64,000 nt of DNA from Zingiber officinale (taxonomy: Eukaryota; Streptophyta; Magnoliopsida; Zingiberales; Zingiberaceae), in assembly GCF_018446385.1 (NCBI RefSeq), contig NW_024589890.1, forward strand, positions 62,001-126,000. Reading direction: 5' to 3'. Shown here piece after piece: positions 35,361-48,347 of this stretch. The notes below the pieces were generated by a model that was given only the letters and a program-made list of their open reading frames with translations, was not told the DNA's origin and did no database searches. Both the position numbers and the translations under genes were made by a program. The number at the start of each line of letters is the position of its first letter. Positions within the stretch are counted from its first letter, which is position 1.

Positions 35361-36614
35361 ATTTTTTTTTTTACAAATATTCATTAAAAAATAAAATAAA
35401 ATAATCAACTGATTCTGATTAATTCGACCATTGAATCGTAACCGGCTCTATTTAACAGGTAATTGGTCTGTTGACCTAGATTATGAATATAGTTCGGGTC
35501 TAATCTGAGATCAGATCATATTTAACTGTCTCCAACTTATTTAATCTATTTAATTATTCAACATCATTATTATTAGACCGCCTAAATGAATCGGACAATA
35601 AATTTTATGTTCGATCAACTTATTAATATTCATAAAATATAAAAATTATAAATAATTAAATAAATTTAAATTGAGCGTTTAAACTAAATTTAAATAAATT
35701 TAAGCTCATATAAAAATCAAGTTGAAGTTGAATAATTATTTCAACAATTTAATTCTCAACTTGACTTAATTATCTTGTAAATAAATTTAAACATCATAAA
35801 AGTTAATTTGATTCAGACTTGTTTACTGTCCTAATCCTTTCAACATTGTAAAGTTTGAATTAATGTCTATTTTCTTTAAGGAAGTTAGATCAAATATCAC
35901 ATCACACTTCGTCGACCATGGACATTTATAAGATGACGTTGATTGACGCTGTGACTGACCGACTCACCATAGCATGCGACCGAAGGTGCGGTCCGCATTC
36001 CTATACTTTTTTGGAAGAGAGTAAATGCAGGAGACTTCCTCCAACAACAGTAGTATATGGAGCATTCTATATTAGTTGGAAATCAATCCCGAACTTTATC
36101 TGTGATAAGACTCGTTCTGAATCAATTCGTGGGAGCAACAGACAGACTCACCATAGCGTTAGATATACAGATCTCAATTAATAAATGGGGTATGCCACGT
36201 TGCCACAGGTCTATTAATATAAATTATTGGATTTGAGAGGAGTTATTTTCAGTGTGATTTTAAAAGTTTATGATACAATCATTAATTTTAGAAGTTTATA
36301 TAAATTTATTAATATGTGTAAAGTGTCAATTTTCTCTGTGTAATAAAAATAAAGCAAATAAACAGAATTATTATTCTTCTTCTTTTTGATTTGCTTTCGT
36401 TAGTAGTTATAGCAATACATTTCTTATTCATGTTATTTTTTGTAAAACAAATGAATGGGCATCTTGATTTATTCGTAATATTCCTAGTACATTATAGAAA
36501 AATCATCTTCTCTTCTTTTTTTTTTTGCATTTTTGAAAGTTTTGTGATATTCAATGATATAAATGATTAATAAGGTATAATTTATATTATTTGTAGAAAA
36601 TACTATCTTTAAGG

Positions 36615-36639
36615 TATATATATATATATATATATATAT
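36615..36639. repeat. (TA)n microsatellite
   Basis: About 12 TA units in the spacer. Confidence 0.9.
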
Positions 36640-37060
36640 GACTTTGTAGGATGTGTTCTCAAATCATGACAACTAATGAATTTCGACACTTAACCAGATG
36701 CTGGTCCGTATATTAAGACCTTCACGTGCAGTGTTGGGTACTTGGGTAGCATTCATTCTCAAGAAGTCAAGATTAATTTGACCTTTTGTGCTTGGTTAAT
36801 TTTTTTCTTTAAAAATTAAATGTCCCAACTGACAACTACTCTAGGTGTATACGGATTTTCACAATTAATGCACATTTAGAAATTGACTTTTAAAAATATT
36901 CATCCTATTTAATATTTAAATTTTAATTTCCTTATTAGTCCTTGCTGTATGATAGGGTTGTAAATAAAAATAGTAATTTTGATGTTCGACTTTATAAAAA
37001 TTTATTTATATTTATTCATCAATTAAATATATAAATAATTTATTGAATTAAATGAAATAT

Positions 37061-37482
37061 TTAGTTTGTTAATGTTCATTTCATAAAAATTATGAACGGT
37101 TAATAAAAGTATATGAACTATATTTATGATTCAGGCATTAGGGTGAGATTTAGTGAGAGCAGATCTTCTGGTCCACAAATTATGGATTAGAAGATGGTCC
37201 ATTATATGAGGACCCTTGATTTGAATGGACTCTATTTTTAAATAGGTAGGATCCATGAGTTATTACCCAATTTCAAGGATTCATTCCCTTATTTGTATTC
37301 CTATTCCTATAATCCAAACATTAACAATGAGAATCAATGATTCTCATTTCCATTCCCCACTCCTATTACCCTAAATCAAACTCCCCCTTAGTTTGTTAAT
37401 GTTCATTGCATAAAAATTATGAACGGTTAATAAAAGTATATGAACTATATTTATGATTCAGGCATTAGGGTGAGATTTAGTG
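37061..37482. repeat. 95-bp direct repeats flanking a MITE-like core
   Basis: 37061-37155 and 37388-37482 are nearly identical (offset 327). The 232 bases between look like the rest of a MITE: GGGTGAGATTTAGTG at 37141 and, inverted, GGGGGAGTTTGATTTAGGG at the right, with TTA on both sides (37138-37140 and 37388-37390). The second repeat copy includes the first 15 bases of the MITE, so a duplication after insertion is the simplest reading. Confidence 0.65.
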
Positions 37483-37649
37483 GGTTTAATAAAAAGATTA
37501 GTGGTTGTACTTCTTTGATTGCACTATTAAGAAATATTTGCCATTAAAGAAGTACAATTCAGCATATTAAATAGGACCTTGACTCGAGCCCAAGAGAATT
37601 ACGAATCCAATCTAATATTTATCAATACAATTTTTATCACCTCCACGTA

Positions 37650-38155
37650 AGGATGTAAACGTGTTATGTCCGTCGTAAGTTATTCGGATCTCGATTTAAA
37701 AAAGAAAATTATTCGAGTTCATTTGATTAAATTAATGAGTCAAGCTCGAGTTTGATTTCAAACTCGAAAATATTATCGAGCCGAGCTCGAACTTAATAAT
37801 TTGATTCATGAGCCTATGAACATGTTCGTTTAGAGACTTGCGAATGCACAGACATATTCGTTAAAAGACTCATATGAGTTGAGTTTGAACTAAGCTCGTT
37901 TAATTTTAAACAAACCATTTTCAAACTGAGTTCGAACTAAACTCGATCGTTTAACTTTTAAACAAGCAATTTTCGAGCCGAGCTCGAGCCGTTTGTGAAC
38001 TATTTAATTTCATTATGAACCGATTTCGTGCTTAAGAATTAAAGTTTGAATCGAATTCGAACCAAGCTCGAGCTTAGATAAAACGTATTGAGCTCAAGCT
38101 CGAGTCTCTTACTGTTCGGCTGGGCTCGATTCGATTACGCCCCTATCCTCATAGA
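37650..38155. mobile_element. GAGCTCGAGCC-rich TIR element, probably hAT-like
   Basis: The region is full of CGAGCCGAGCTCGAG and AAGCTCGAG words on both strands. The end near 37650 (AGGATGTAAACG) and the inverted end near 38155 (AGGGGCGTAATCG) look like short terminal inverted repeats. No transposase; target duplication not clear. Family assignment is tentative. Confidence 0.4.
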
Positions 38156-38373
38156 TTAACACATTTAGTTCATAAAAGGATGTTACTGTCAATAGATTTG
38201 GAATCAATTCCTAATGACTATAGAATGTCTTGCTGGTTGCCATAACTCCTCTTTGCATGTGTTGTTGTTGGTGGGCATGGGCAAAATCCCTCATGATTTA
38301 TCTCCCTTCTAAACAGCGGAAACCTATTGAGATAACAGTTTTACTTTTTACTGTCAATCAACAAAACTTTTAT

Positions 38374-38444
38374 CGTCTCCACGGGTTGGCGTAGTTAGAA
38401 CCTTTATGAGTATTTACTCTAATAGGTCTTGGGGTATGATGCGG
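38374..38444 (+). repeat. SINE head, third family, cut by the LTR element
   Basis: CTCCACGGGTTGGCGTAGTT and GGTCTTGGGGT match the SINE at 12456. Homology stops abruptly where the GC-rich LTR-like segment begins. Confidence 0.5.
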
Positions 38445-39235
38445 TGATAAGGGGGGCCCGCCCGGTACGAGTCAACTGCCCAGGTAGAGGCCAAAGTCAA
38501 GGTGATCAACGTCAGTGTGTCAAAGGGCTCGTTTACGGAGCCGAGCAGAAGTCGACTACAATGGTCAATCAGACCAGATAATGCTCGATCGGCAACAGAC
38601 CTGTCCGGGCTGACCGCCTGTCTAACTCGAAACAATATGGTAAGATCGCTAGACGCTCAGTATGGAGCGACAGAACACCAAGGAGACCGGAGCGCTTGTC
38701 TGATCGGGAGGCGACAGTCTACTATACCCAATCGCTGCAAAGGAGAACAACCAAAGCCGACTGAGCGGAGGACTCCCCAGCCGAGCGACTACCCCGCTCG
38801 ACCGATCAGCAGAATCGTTGACCTATCTCGGGATATCCTTTTGGGAGATAGTGTCGTCGACATGGGGTGTGGTCAACAGGCGAATCATATGACGACAAAT
38901 CAGAGGACGTGCCTATGACCAATTGGAGAACGTGTCCATGACCATGTGTCCAGAACCAATTGGAGAATGTGTTCGCGACCAATAGGAGAACGTGCACACA
39001 CCTCAAAAAGCGTGCACGTAGCCCACCAGGGCATTATATAAAGAGGAGTCCTTATACCGCGGAGGTACGCATTATTCACTATTTGCCCTTATGTTACAGT
39101 TGTTCTGTCTTCTTCTTGCCGGCGACTAACTTAAACGTCGGAGGCTCAACGCCAAGGGCCCTTTCCCTGACTTAACACTGACATTTCTTGTGTTGCAGAG
39201 TGGAGCAGGGTTCACATCTAATTAACGCAACAACC
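38445..39235 (+). mobile_element. Probable solo LTR (Ty3/gypsy-like)
   Basis: A 0.8-kb GC-rich island in AT-rich surroundings, with no coding match. It has an LTR-like promoter (GCATTATATAAAGAGG at about 39031-39046). Downstream is an R-U5-like block (ACTTAAACGTCGGAGGCTCA and CCTTTCCCTGACTTAACACT) of the type seen in monocot gypsy LTRs, then GTGTTGCAG. ACCAATTGGAGAACGTG-like words repeat three to four times in U3 (about 38905-38995). No internal region or second LTR is nearby. Ends and target duplication are not certain. Fossil, moderately old. Confidence 0.5.
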
Positions 39236-39581
39236 ACATCCTCAGCTTGTCATCTCCACGATTTTCGAACATGATTAGGGTCAATTTCATAAAATATTTT
39301 TTACCTACTTGTATTTTATCGTGGATGGATGATATTGAATTTTAAATAATTAAATAAATTTAAATTAGGAGTTTGATATAATTCAAACGAATTAATAAGT
39401 GTAAACCAAACTCAACCAGGTTCAATCTCGAAAAATAAAATTCAACTGAAATTGGAACACTTGTTTAAACGATTTAGTTTTAAATTCGACTTACCTTTAT
39501 CTTGATCGATTATTTTATTAAATAAATTTAAACTCCTCTATTTAGTTTAGGCCCTAAATCACTCAATTCTCATCTCAATCC
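39236..39581. other. GDSL gene upstream region
   Basis: AT-rich, no gene. Part resembles the repeat at 35630-35790. Confidence 0.4.
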
Positions 39582-39589
39582 TTATATAA
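39582..39589 (+). promoter_or_regulatory. TATA box of the GDSL gene
   Basis: CTTATATAAGCC lies 51-58 bases before the ATG at 39640, giving a short 5' UTR of about 25-30 bases. Confidence 0.55.
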
Positions 39590-39639
39590 GCCTGCACTGT
39601 CCTGTCGGAGTGAAAAAGGGAGGAGCAAATATTGAACGA

Positions 39640-41172
39640 ATGGATACGTGGACCTTGGCCAGGGCCGCAGCCTTATCCCTTTTCGTTCTCCAGTTCGTCG
39701 GCGGCGTCGCGCAGCCTCTCGTGCCGGCGATATTCGCTTTCGGTGACTCGGCAGTGGACGTGGGCAACAATGACTATCTCACGGCCGCTTTCAGATCAGA
39801 TTATCCTCCTTATGGAAAGGACTTCCCGAGCCATCAGGCGACAGGAAGGTTCTGCAATGGAAAACTCGCCACCGACTTCACCGGTAGCCGCTAGCTAGCT
39901 AACTAGCCAGCTAGGTTTTGCACATTCATCTCAGTTTTCAATTCTGTCTCTGACACTCAATCGACTTCTGTCGTTGCAGCTGATACATTGGGATTCACCA
40001 GCTACGCGCCGCCTTATCTCAGTCCCCAGGCATCAGGAAGCAACCTGCTCATCGGCGCCAACTTCGCATCGGCGGGCTCCGGTTTCTACGACGGGACCTC
40101 CGACGCTTTTGTGGGCAAAAATCTCTCGATCGATCATCTTCGCCAAAAACAGAGCCACCGCTGACCTTTCTCTGTGTCGATATTGCAGAACGCGATCAGG
40201 TTGTCTCAGCAATTGAAGTACTTCCGGGAGTACCGGTCGAAGCTGGCCGCGGTGGCCGGCGACCAGACGTCCTCCTCCATAATCTCCGGCGCTCTCTACT
40301 TGCTGAGCACCGGGACCGCCGATTTCGTCCAGAACTACTACTCCAATCCCGCCCTCTCCGAGACTCTCTCGCCGGCGCAGTTCTCCTCCCTCCTCGTCGG
40401 CAGCTACGCGATCTTTATCAGGGTCGGAAACTAATTAATTAATCGATTAGAGATAGAGATATATGCATCTATAAAACGGCTGCCGCATCGTGCAGGATCT
40501 GTACGGATTAGGAGCTCGCCGGATTGGGGTGACCAACCTGGCGCCGCTGGGCTGCCTGCCGGCGACCATTACTCTGTTCGGCAGCGGAAGCGATGGGTGC
40601 GTCAGCCACCTCAACGAGGCCACGCTGGAATTCAACCGGCAGATCAACGCGTCGACGGCGTCGCTGGCGAGGCAGCTCCCCGGTCTCAAAATCGTCGTCT
40701 TCGATCTCTATCGGCCACTGTATGACCTCGTCACCAAGCCCGCCGACTTTGGTAACGACGCTCGATCTGCGAGTTTGACTTCATTCTAAACCTCGATGAC
40801 TCCGTCAACGTTGACTTTTACCTAAGTGAAAAAAACTGACCTACTTTTTTGAAACCGTGGTTGGCGCCCACAAGGATGACTAAATAATAAATTAAGCACT
40901 TTACTCTATATAATTTGATAAATTGTAAATTCGTTTTGCACACGAAGATAACACTTGTATGAATTGATCAACTAGGGTTCTTCGAGGCAAGGAAAGCGTG
41001 CTGCACCACTGGAACTGTGAAGACGTCGAGATACTTGTGCATTCCTCACTCAACCGGAATGTGTTCAAATGCAACTGGATACGTGTTTTGGGACACGGTG
41101 CATCCGACCGACGCGGCTAACCAAGTGATCTCTGACTCCTTCCTTAGCCAAGGGGGTGACCTTATTTTTTAG
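39640..41172 (+). CDS. GDSL esterase/lipase, secreted
   Basis: Five exons: 39640-39883, 39980-40110, 40189-40422, 40496-40751, 40976-41172; 1,062 nt, 353 residues, the usual family size and exon number. A signal peptide (about 1-24) precedes block I FAFGDSAVDVGNND with catalytic Ser37. Block II GANFASAGSG holds Gly107 and Asn109, block III GARRIGVTNLAPLGCLP holds Asn217, and block V DTVHPT carries catalytic Asp328 and His331. All SGNH residues are present, so an active extracellular ester or lipid hydrolase is expected; the substrate cannot be told. The start was chosen because ATG at 39640 is the first in-frame ATG, directly before the hydrophobic leader. Confidence 0.93.
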
Positions 41173-41820
41173 CTAAAAAGTGTGAATATATGTGCATAGT
41201 CATAAGGTTTGTGTGTTGTAAGTAGCTTAATTATTGGTATGAGTGTGTTACATTTGATTTGATTTGTTCGATTTCGATTTCAATCAGTTGAAATAATGAA
41301 ATAGTTATTTCTTATCAATTTTTTTCAATTGCCAATTGCCGCTTCGAACGTGCATGCTGCTCGAAGTATGATTCTTGCTTTTTAATTGAGATTGATCTCT
41401 TACTTACTACCTGTTCAAAGGCACCGACCAACAAATAATACTCTCCAAACTTCTACTCCTTTGTCTTTTCCAAAGAAAAAGATTGAAAGAAAAAGAGGAT
41501 AAAAACTGATTAAATAGGCTTTTTGTTTGAATTGAGATTACGAAATTCACTTAATTCGATTCATAAATTAATCGAATTAATTTAAAATCAATTTAATATT
41601 AATTAATCGAATTAAATCAAAATTTTATTAAAATTGAATTAACTGAATTAATTATTTCAATTAAACTGAATTAATTAAATTTATTTAAAATAATAATAAT
41701 AAAGATTTATATAAAATTAATATTAAATTAATCAAATTAACCAAATGTTGATCCTAATTGAGACCTCTGTTTTGTTCATATTCGATGAGAGATTTTGCGT
41801 TCTTTTCCTATTCCCGTATA
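41173..41820. other. AT-rich spacer between GDSL and CHUP1-like genes
   Basis: 3' UTR of the GDSL gene, then AATTAATTAAAT-type low complexity around 41520-41740. No gene seen. Confidence 0.45.
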
Positions 41821-41823
41821 AGA

Positions 41824-41844
41824 CACGTGGGTGGGCCCTGGGCC
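41824..41844 (+). promoter_or_regulatory. G-box and site II pair upstream of the CHUP1-like gene
   Basis: CACGTG (41824-41829) is followed at once by two TGGGCC cores (41832-41837 and 41839-41844), about 190-210 bases before the ATG. G-box binding bZIP/bHLH factors and site II binding TCP factors are the known partners of such sites. No clear TATA box follows. Confidence 0.45.
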
Positions 41845-42034
41845 TAGCAAGCAGTGGGAAGGCGAGGAAATGCCACCAAAAATGTAGGTCGAGGACGGTT
41901 GTACTGCGATCGCAAGTTCAAATCCGTCAAGATCAAGAGGTGGAGTTGACTGGGGGAGTGGAATCGAAGTGGAGGAGATGGTCGCAGAGGGGTCGCCTTT
42001 CTCTTCCTCCTCTCTTTGAGGGGAGAGCAGCTGG

Positions 42035-45000
42035 ATGCCTGATCGAGCGGGGCCATCTTGGAGTTCGGCGACGGGCGAAGCGTCGCCGGGTGGCCGTCGG
42101 AGAGGTGATAGGGATCTGAAGAATGTGGTCGTCAAGATCGGCATCGCCATTATGATTTCGTTCTGTGGATTCGCTTTCTCCCGGTTTCGGGTCCGCTTCC
42201 GCCGCTCGCCTTCTCCTCGAGCCTCGTCCTCAGGTTTCATCTGTAGATTTATGTTTATCTAAAGATCCGTTTCTTCTTACTAGTTGGGGTTAGGAATTGG
42301 AGAGGATTTGCAAAATTAGCGACCAAAAAGTTGGTTTTGACTGCATTGCATTCCTCAGCAGCTGGTGCAGGTACGGAACTTTGCGGGGAGGACAGCCGGG
42401 GTTGCCTTGAAGATGACTGTCGTAACCTCAAGGTTGGTGATTTTTGAAAGCTTTTAAGATCTCGTTTACCTAATTGTCGATTGGTTTTGTGTAATTTATC
42501 CTGTTTATATATGTGTGTGATCCTTTATTTGAAGATATCCACTGACATCCCTAGCGCCACTGAAGTCATGGTGGGATTGTCTCCTACCAGTACTAGCACA
42601 GATGAAGGAGAGTGCTTCCTGTTGCCCGAGTTTAATGATTTCGTGAAACAAGAATTTGAAGTGGCCACTGAGAAATTGGAAATCACGCTGATCACAAATC
42701 TTAGGGAGATGGTTTTGTCTCTCCAGGAGAGGGAGAGGAATCTTGAGCTTCAATTGTTAGATTATCATGTAGTGAAAGAGCAAGGAGCCGCTGTTCAAGA
42801 GCTTGAGAATCGGTTGAAGATCAATGCAACGGAGGCCAAGATGTACATGTTAAAGATTTACTCTTTGCAGGCTGAGAACCAGAAGTTGCGAGCTCAAGTG
42901 GAAGAGTACTCAAGTGTGATGAAAGAGCTCGAGGCTGCAAGAACTGAGATGAAACTTCTGGAGCATAATTTGAAGATTGATCAGGATCAAGCAAAAGAGG
43001 CATTGGCCGTCCTTCTCCAAAAGATCTGTTTTTTGAAACAAATGGGGCAGAAGAATGCAGATGCTGCTGCACTGGTCGAAAGGAAGTTGAATAGGTTGTA
43101 CAATCTGGAAGGTGAGACTATGGAACTCAGGATGATCAATTCTAGGTTGTCAAATGAGATTTTGAACCTGAAAAGGGAGTTAGAGTCTACACAAACAATT
43201 GCATCTCCAGTTGAGACTGTAATGGTATGTTGTAGTACTTCCACTAAATGATACTTCGATAAGTTTGATTATTGGTGTTTCTATTTGTAATTTTTCATCT
43301 TTAATAATAGTATATATAGGTAGAAGGGAATTATGTATAGGTAGAGATAACTACCTAGCATACTAAACAATGATGGCGATCCTCTTTTGTAGTGAGCATT
43401 ATTTGTCCAAAGTGTTCCCCTTCAATTCTCTCTATGGTGCTTGGCGAAACTCATCCGCATGAGAAACATCATCGTTGTCATTGTCACCTAAGTTCAGATT
43501 CCTTTCTCTGAAAGTGAGCAGTGCACAAGTTCTTTCTTTGGTTTATCTTAGCATGCAATTTATTTCATTGGCAGCATCTTCTCTGGTCTCCACCATTGTC
43601 GCCAGCCAAGTCTGAATTGTTGCCCATTGTCTTCCTTGTGATTCAGAGGAAACCAAGCAAAGCCTCGTTCCTCTGTTAAGCGACTCCTAAGTTGGGTTCT
43701 TCTCCCATGGGTTGTATCCCAATGACCCAATACCCAACAACCAATCCAGTTTGGCTACTACCTAGTCTACCATAGCAGCGTAGATCAAGACCTAACCTGT
43801 AGCATTCCAGCCCATACTTTTCTAGGGCTGGCCAACAACAATTTTCAACCCAATTAACTTCATACCAGTAATAGAATTTTATAAAAGGGGAATAAAAATA
43901 TTGGATTCCATCTCCACTCTGTCAACTTAGTTTAACTTCAGTTATTGTCAATACTTCATCCCAGCTGATTGCCTCATCTGCTCATATTATCTCTGATGTC
44001 TGTGCATCCTGTACTTTTGGTTTGTCCCCTTTTGAGACTCAGGTGCCATTGAACATATGATAGTCAGTGATAGCCAATGAGTCTCACTTATCAGTTAAAC
44101 ACATTGAAGATGGCTACTTATCACTTATGTTATATATAACTTCTGTATTATATTCTTGAATTTCCATTGAACATATTTTCTATTAGTAAAATTATTAGAT
44201 CATTGAATTGTTCTGTCATCTTTGATGCTACTTCTATTTTTATTCATGATTTGAAGATGGTATCAGATACGAGTTTATTGAGCTGACCAGTTTGATAAAC
44301 CTCTATTGTCTTCATCTCTTATGGCTACACTTACATTTTCAGATTCATGGATGTGCTGATCATCTCCTAAGGCACCTCCCTTGCGGGTATATAGAGGATG
44401 CCCACTGCATGGAAACACTTCGATACCTGTCTGAGACTCTCCCGCTCTCTAGTTGCTAAATGTCATCCTAAATCTCCTTTTTGTTGGGTTATCCCCGTTA
44501 CTTTTCTCAAAAGTACTTGTAAATATTTACTCTTCTATCCACTTTCTCATTTTATATAATCTCCACTCTAATTGGCGAAAATGCTTTGGCCAACCTCTTC
44601 CTCTCACTAGCTGCTATCTTCTATTGGCTTTGACATCAAAAATGTTTTCCTTCATGGTGATATTTTGAAGGAGGCCTCCATGGAGGTTTCTGCCATAGTG
44701 ATCTTTCTTAGGAGGCCTATATCGATAATTTATCGCTCAAAAGTGAAACTAGTTTGGCGGGTAAGCTGAATCTATACAAACTCAAGCAGTTTTCGAGAGC
44801 TTAGTTTTGAAAAAATCTCTGTAGTATGGCATGATCAATAATATTATAGTTTTAACTCATTTTATAGTTTAGAAGATTTATTCTTTTATTGTCTATATGG
44901 ATGATATTGTTATTACTAGTGATGACTCCATCGAGATTACAAAATTGAAAGGCTACCTTTATCAATATTTCCAAATTAAAGACTGGGTTAACTAAGGACT

Positions 45001-46804
45001 TCATTAGTATAGAGGTTGCTGGCTTAAAAGAGGTTATCTATATCACAACGCAAGTTTATATCAGATATGCTTAAGAAAGCTAGCATACTAAGGATTCAAC
45101 CTGTAGGTATTCTCATTGATCCTAGTGTCATATTATTACCAGTACACAAGGAAGCCACTAACTGATTCAGGGATATATTGTAGGGTGGTAGGAAAATTTA
45201 AACTATCTCAAAGTCACTAGAGTGTCATCAACAAGTTTTCAAGACATTCATGTCATGACCATTGGAAAGCAACTTCAAAGATCCTATCTGACTTAAAAGG
45301 TGCACTAGGGAAGGGATTTTAATTTTGTGATCATGGTCATTGTGGTATGTCTCCGATACAAATTGGGCAGGCGTTCCCCTATTGTACAGATAGACAATTT
45401 ACATTTGATTATTGTGTTTTTTAAGGAGATGATGCTCTTTCTGGATAATCAAGAAGCAAATAATAGTTGCAAGTTCAAATGCAAATGCAAATATAGGTCA
45501 GAGCCCTAGTAACATCCAAATTCATTTGGGTTAAGCATCTAATATCCGAGGTGGAATAATCCTCTGAAGCACCAATAAAACTTTAATATGACAAGGCTGC
45601 AATATAGCCTAGTAGATTTGCTAATCAATTGTTAAGAAAATCTAGAGTATATATATCTGTAACAAGTTAACTTTCTACAGTATATTTAAGGGGAGTCTTA
45701 TGAATAAATATATAAGATATGGGAGATCTACTTGTAAGCTTGTAAGAGGGATTGTGTGTGGAAGAATTCCTCTCAACAATTAGTTTACTTTGTCAAACTG
45801 TCGCTAGCTTGGCAGCTTTTGGGAAAGCATATGACGTTCATGTCATTATTGATGAATTTTGTAGGATTTTATGTATCAAAATTCCAATATAATTAAGGAC
45901 ACTGTTTTTTCTCCTTTTAATTTAGTCTAAGTGAATGGAAACAGGTGAACTTATATTAATTTTTTGGCAGGAGGAAGCATTGGAGGAAGTCAATCACTTG
46001 AGGAAGGTGAATGAAAAATTGATGATGGAGATAGAACAGCTACAAACAGATAGGTGTACTGATGTTGAGGAGCTGGTGTATCTTAAGTGGATTAATGCAT
46101 GCTTAAGATATGAGCTGAGGAACTATCAGCCAGTTACAGGAAAAACTGTTGCAAGAGATCTTAGCAGGAGCTTGAGTCCCATGTCAGAAGAGAAGGTCAA
46201 ACAGCTCATACTGGAATACTCCAACTTGGGATCTGATGAGAGAGGTTTAAATATTCTTGAAACTGATTCTGAGTTTTCTTCTTCTTCACAAACATCTACT
46301 GAAGAACCAGAAGATAGATCAATTGATGCCTCATCTTCAACAAGATATAGGACCTCAAGAAAAGCGAAGTTTATCAGCAAACTTAAGAAGATAATGCTGG
46401 GAAAAGGCAACTGGATCAGCAGAATTTCAGCAATAGATAAAACAAGCTTTGCAAATTCAGAAAGCAGAGGATCTTTCTCCACTTGTTCTTTGGATGATGT
46501 AATGCGAACAGATTCATACGATAGCGTATCGTTTATGAAAGATGAAACTGCCGCTGTAAATTTACTAGCAGAATTGGATGCACGGACAACTGAAAGCAAG
46601 CATGGTAAAGATCCTACCCGTCAAATTAACTCTAGGCTCTCTCTTGACTTGCAAAGCATACAGAAGCTCGATCTGGAAGAATCAAGAGAGGAAAAAGATA
46701 CCAGCATCCATGAGAAAGCTGAATTAAAGAAATTTGCATATGCTTTGAGAGATGCGAGAGGGATGCCCAAATTGAAGAGAAGATCATCATCCTGTAGATA
46801 CTAA
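42035..46804 (+). CDS. CHUP1-like / AR791-type membrane-anchored coiled-coil protein
   Basis: Four exons: 42035-42233, 42359-42432, 42535-43224, 45971-46804; 1,797 nt, 598 residues. One N-terminal membrane segment (about 31-51, VVVKIGIAIMISFCGFAFSRF region) is followed by an acidic linker and a long coiled coil (about 120-350, LQERERNLELQLLDYHVVKE onward). The family signature ELVYLKWINACLRYELRNYQ starts near residue 355. A Ser-rich region and a basic tail (KLKRRSSSCRY) end the protein. CHUP1 relatives and Arabidopsis AR791 (At1g52080) link membranes to actin. The proline-rich and C-terminal catalytic-like half of true CHUP1 is absent, which fits the AR791-like branch. Exon 1 start is the ATG nearest the membrane segment. 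Confidence 0.85.
44330..45920 (+). mobile_element. Ty1/copia pol relic with PPT and LTR remains, inside intron 3
   Basis: Recognisable copia reverse-transcriptase pieces occur in order: the 'DIKNVFLHGDI' block (about 44630), a YMDD-type box region (about 44900), the integrase-distal 'GKLNYL' and RNase H parts (about 45190-45500). A polypurine-like AAGGGGAG (about 45688) and a decayed LTR-like stretch follow. Same orientation as the host gene. Broken, with many breaks; old. Confidence 0.65.
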
Positions 46805-48342
46805 TGCCTTACTTTTGATCAGGTTACTTTAGTTACGCTCTCATACAGGAACCAACGAACTAAATTTTGTAAATTTTTTTCTTTCCACATGATGGACAAA
46901 ATATGATAAATGTAATGCAGTTTTCATGCGAAAGTTGAGAACACGACTTCTATTGTTCATACATTTACTTCTGTCACTCGGTTCTGAACTTGCACTCTCC
47001 GCTTGATATTTTATGGTTGTAAAGGTGGACTCAGTCCAATGGTTCAGAAATTGTAAGTCAATCTATGAGCGTTCTCAAGGCTAGTAGGATGCCCACTTCT
47101 TTTGTTCTTGGATAATTCTTTCAACAAATCTAAATGTCTCCCTTCTTTTCAATTCCTAAATGGAGTCATGACAAACACTGGTTAAGCAGCATCAAATATC
47201 ATTCAAAAGCAGCAGAGTAAAAGATAAGCTGATTTCCTCTGAATTAAGGCCTCAAGGATACCAAATTAAGATAGTGAATAATTGACTATGAATTTGCATT
47301 CGTATAGATACAAAGAGAGAAGTATTTCTTGAATCTGAACCATCACATACTATGGCAGTACTAATCACAAAAGAAATAAGTTTTATGGTAGGATTTGACA
47401 ACATGTTTGTTTTGACTTTGTTCACGGAGTCAATGTCCCTCGTATGCGAAGTATCACTTGCTGACTTAGATTTAACTGATATTTCAGTGGAAAGAACTGA
47501 TGGTCTTAACTAGGAGTTAGCTGAATAAGAAATTTATAGTTTCGGTGGAGGTTTATCTAAGTAGGGAAACAGAATCATGCTTTTAACAATCAGAAAAGGA
47601 AAGACAACTTGACATTTAGATCTAAAACAAACTCAGTGATGAGATATGATTCTGATTGACTCTACCAACCATACTTTTGTGGTTGACAAATCCTTGTCAA
47701 CAAAGGGTTTGCTAAGGTAACTTGTCATTTTCAAAATACTTTAGCAAAAGTAAAAAAATGATTCTCCATAAAGCCTCCACATTGCTGAAGTCATCACCTT
47801 AGAACCTCACTACTTGAATGGTTCTTGGGATTAACAGTGCAAAAATTAACATAATAAATTTATATTTACTTCTTCTCGGAAGGATATATAAAAGTTTTGA
47901 TTCAAGAGGATTCCAAGAAGGCTGTTTCTAACCTTCTTCAAACCATCCTGAGAAAGATGAAATTTAAAGAAACAGAAAAGAAGCCTACAAGGATTTTTTT
48001 TTTTCTTCTTTTTCTTCCAGTTTGATTTCTCAATTCCTCAACAGCCAAAAGGACCACAACCTTTGCAAAGTAATGCAAAATTGTGAGATAAGAAACATAG
48101 AACAGAACTGCACAGGTTATGATAAGTTTTCTGTAGATCAAACATGTCTTACAAGCTTGAATAATATAGAAACAAGTGTTTAATTCATCCATACTGTTTT
48201 CTGTAAGCATTAACCCGACCACTTACATGGTGCAAACGAATGGTTTGCAATGACATAATTATAGGTATTCAGCATCCTTGAGTTAAGATGCATCCAATAA
48301 TCCATATACATTTTGGCAAGCAATGTCGAACATACTACTCTA
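46805..48342. other. Spacer between CHUP1-like gene and LTR element
   Basis: Begins with the CHUP1-like 3' UTR. No further gene or repeat recognised in about 1.5 kb. Confidence 0.45.
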
Positions 48343-48347
48343 TGTTC

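Larger units (their letters stand above)
34639..38370. other. AT-rich spacer between glycine-rich protein gene and GDSL gene
   Basis: The 3' UTR of the upstream gene probably ends before about 34900. No further gene is recognised; the 87-codon frame at 35918-36181 has no family I know. Contents: a SINE/tRNA-like relic (35284-35360), a (TA)n run (36615-36639), a MITE with a partial duplication (37061-37482) and a GAGCTCGAGCC-rich element (37650-38155). An AT-rich repeat at about 35630-35790 resembles 39340-39535. Confidence 0.45.

Noticed and set aside
35918-36181. 87-codon open frame
   Set aside because: No recognisable motif, no promoter or splice context; kept only as spacer.
39610-39639. 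GDSL start ten codons upstream
   Set aside because: The upstream codon is GTG; the first ATG is at 39640 and leads directly into the signal peptide.
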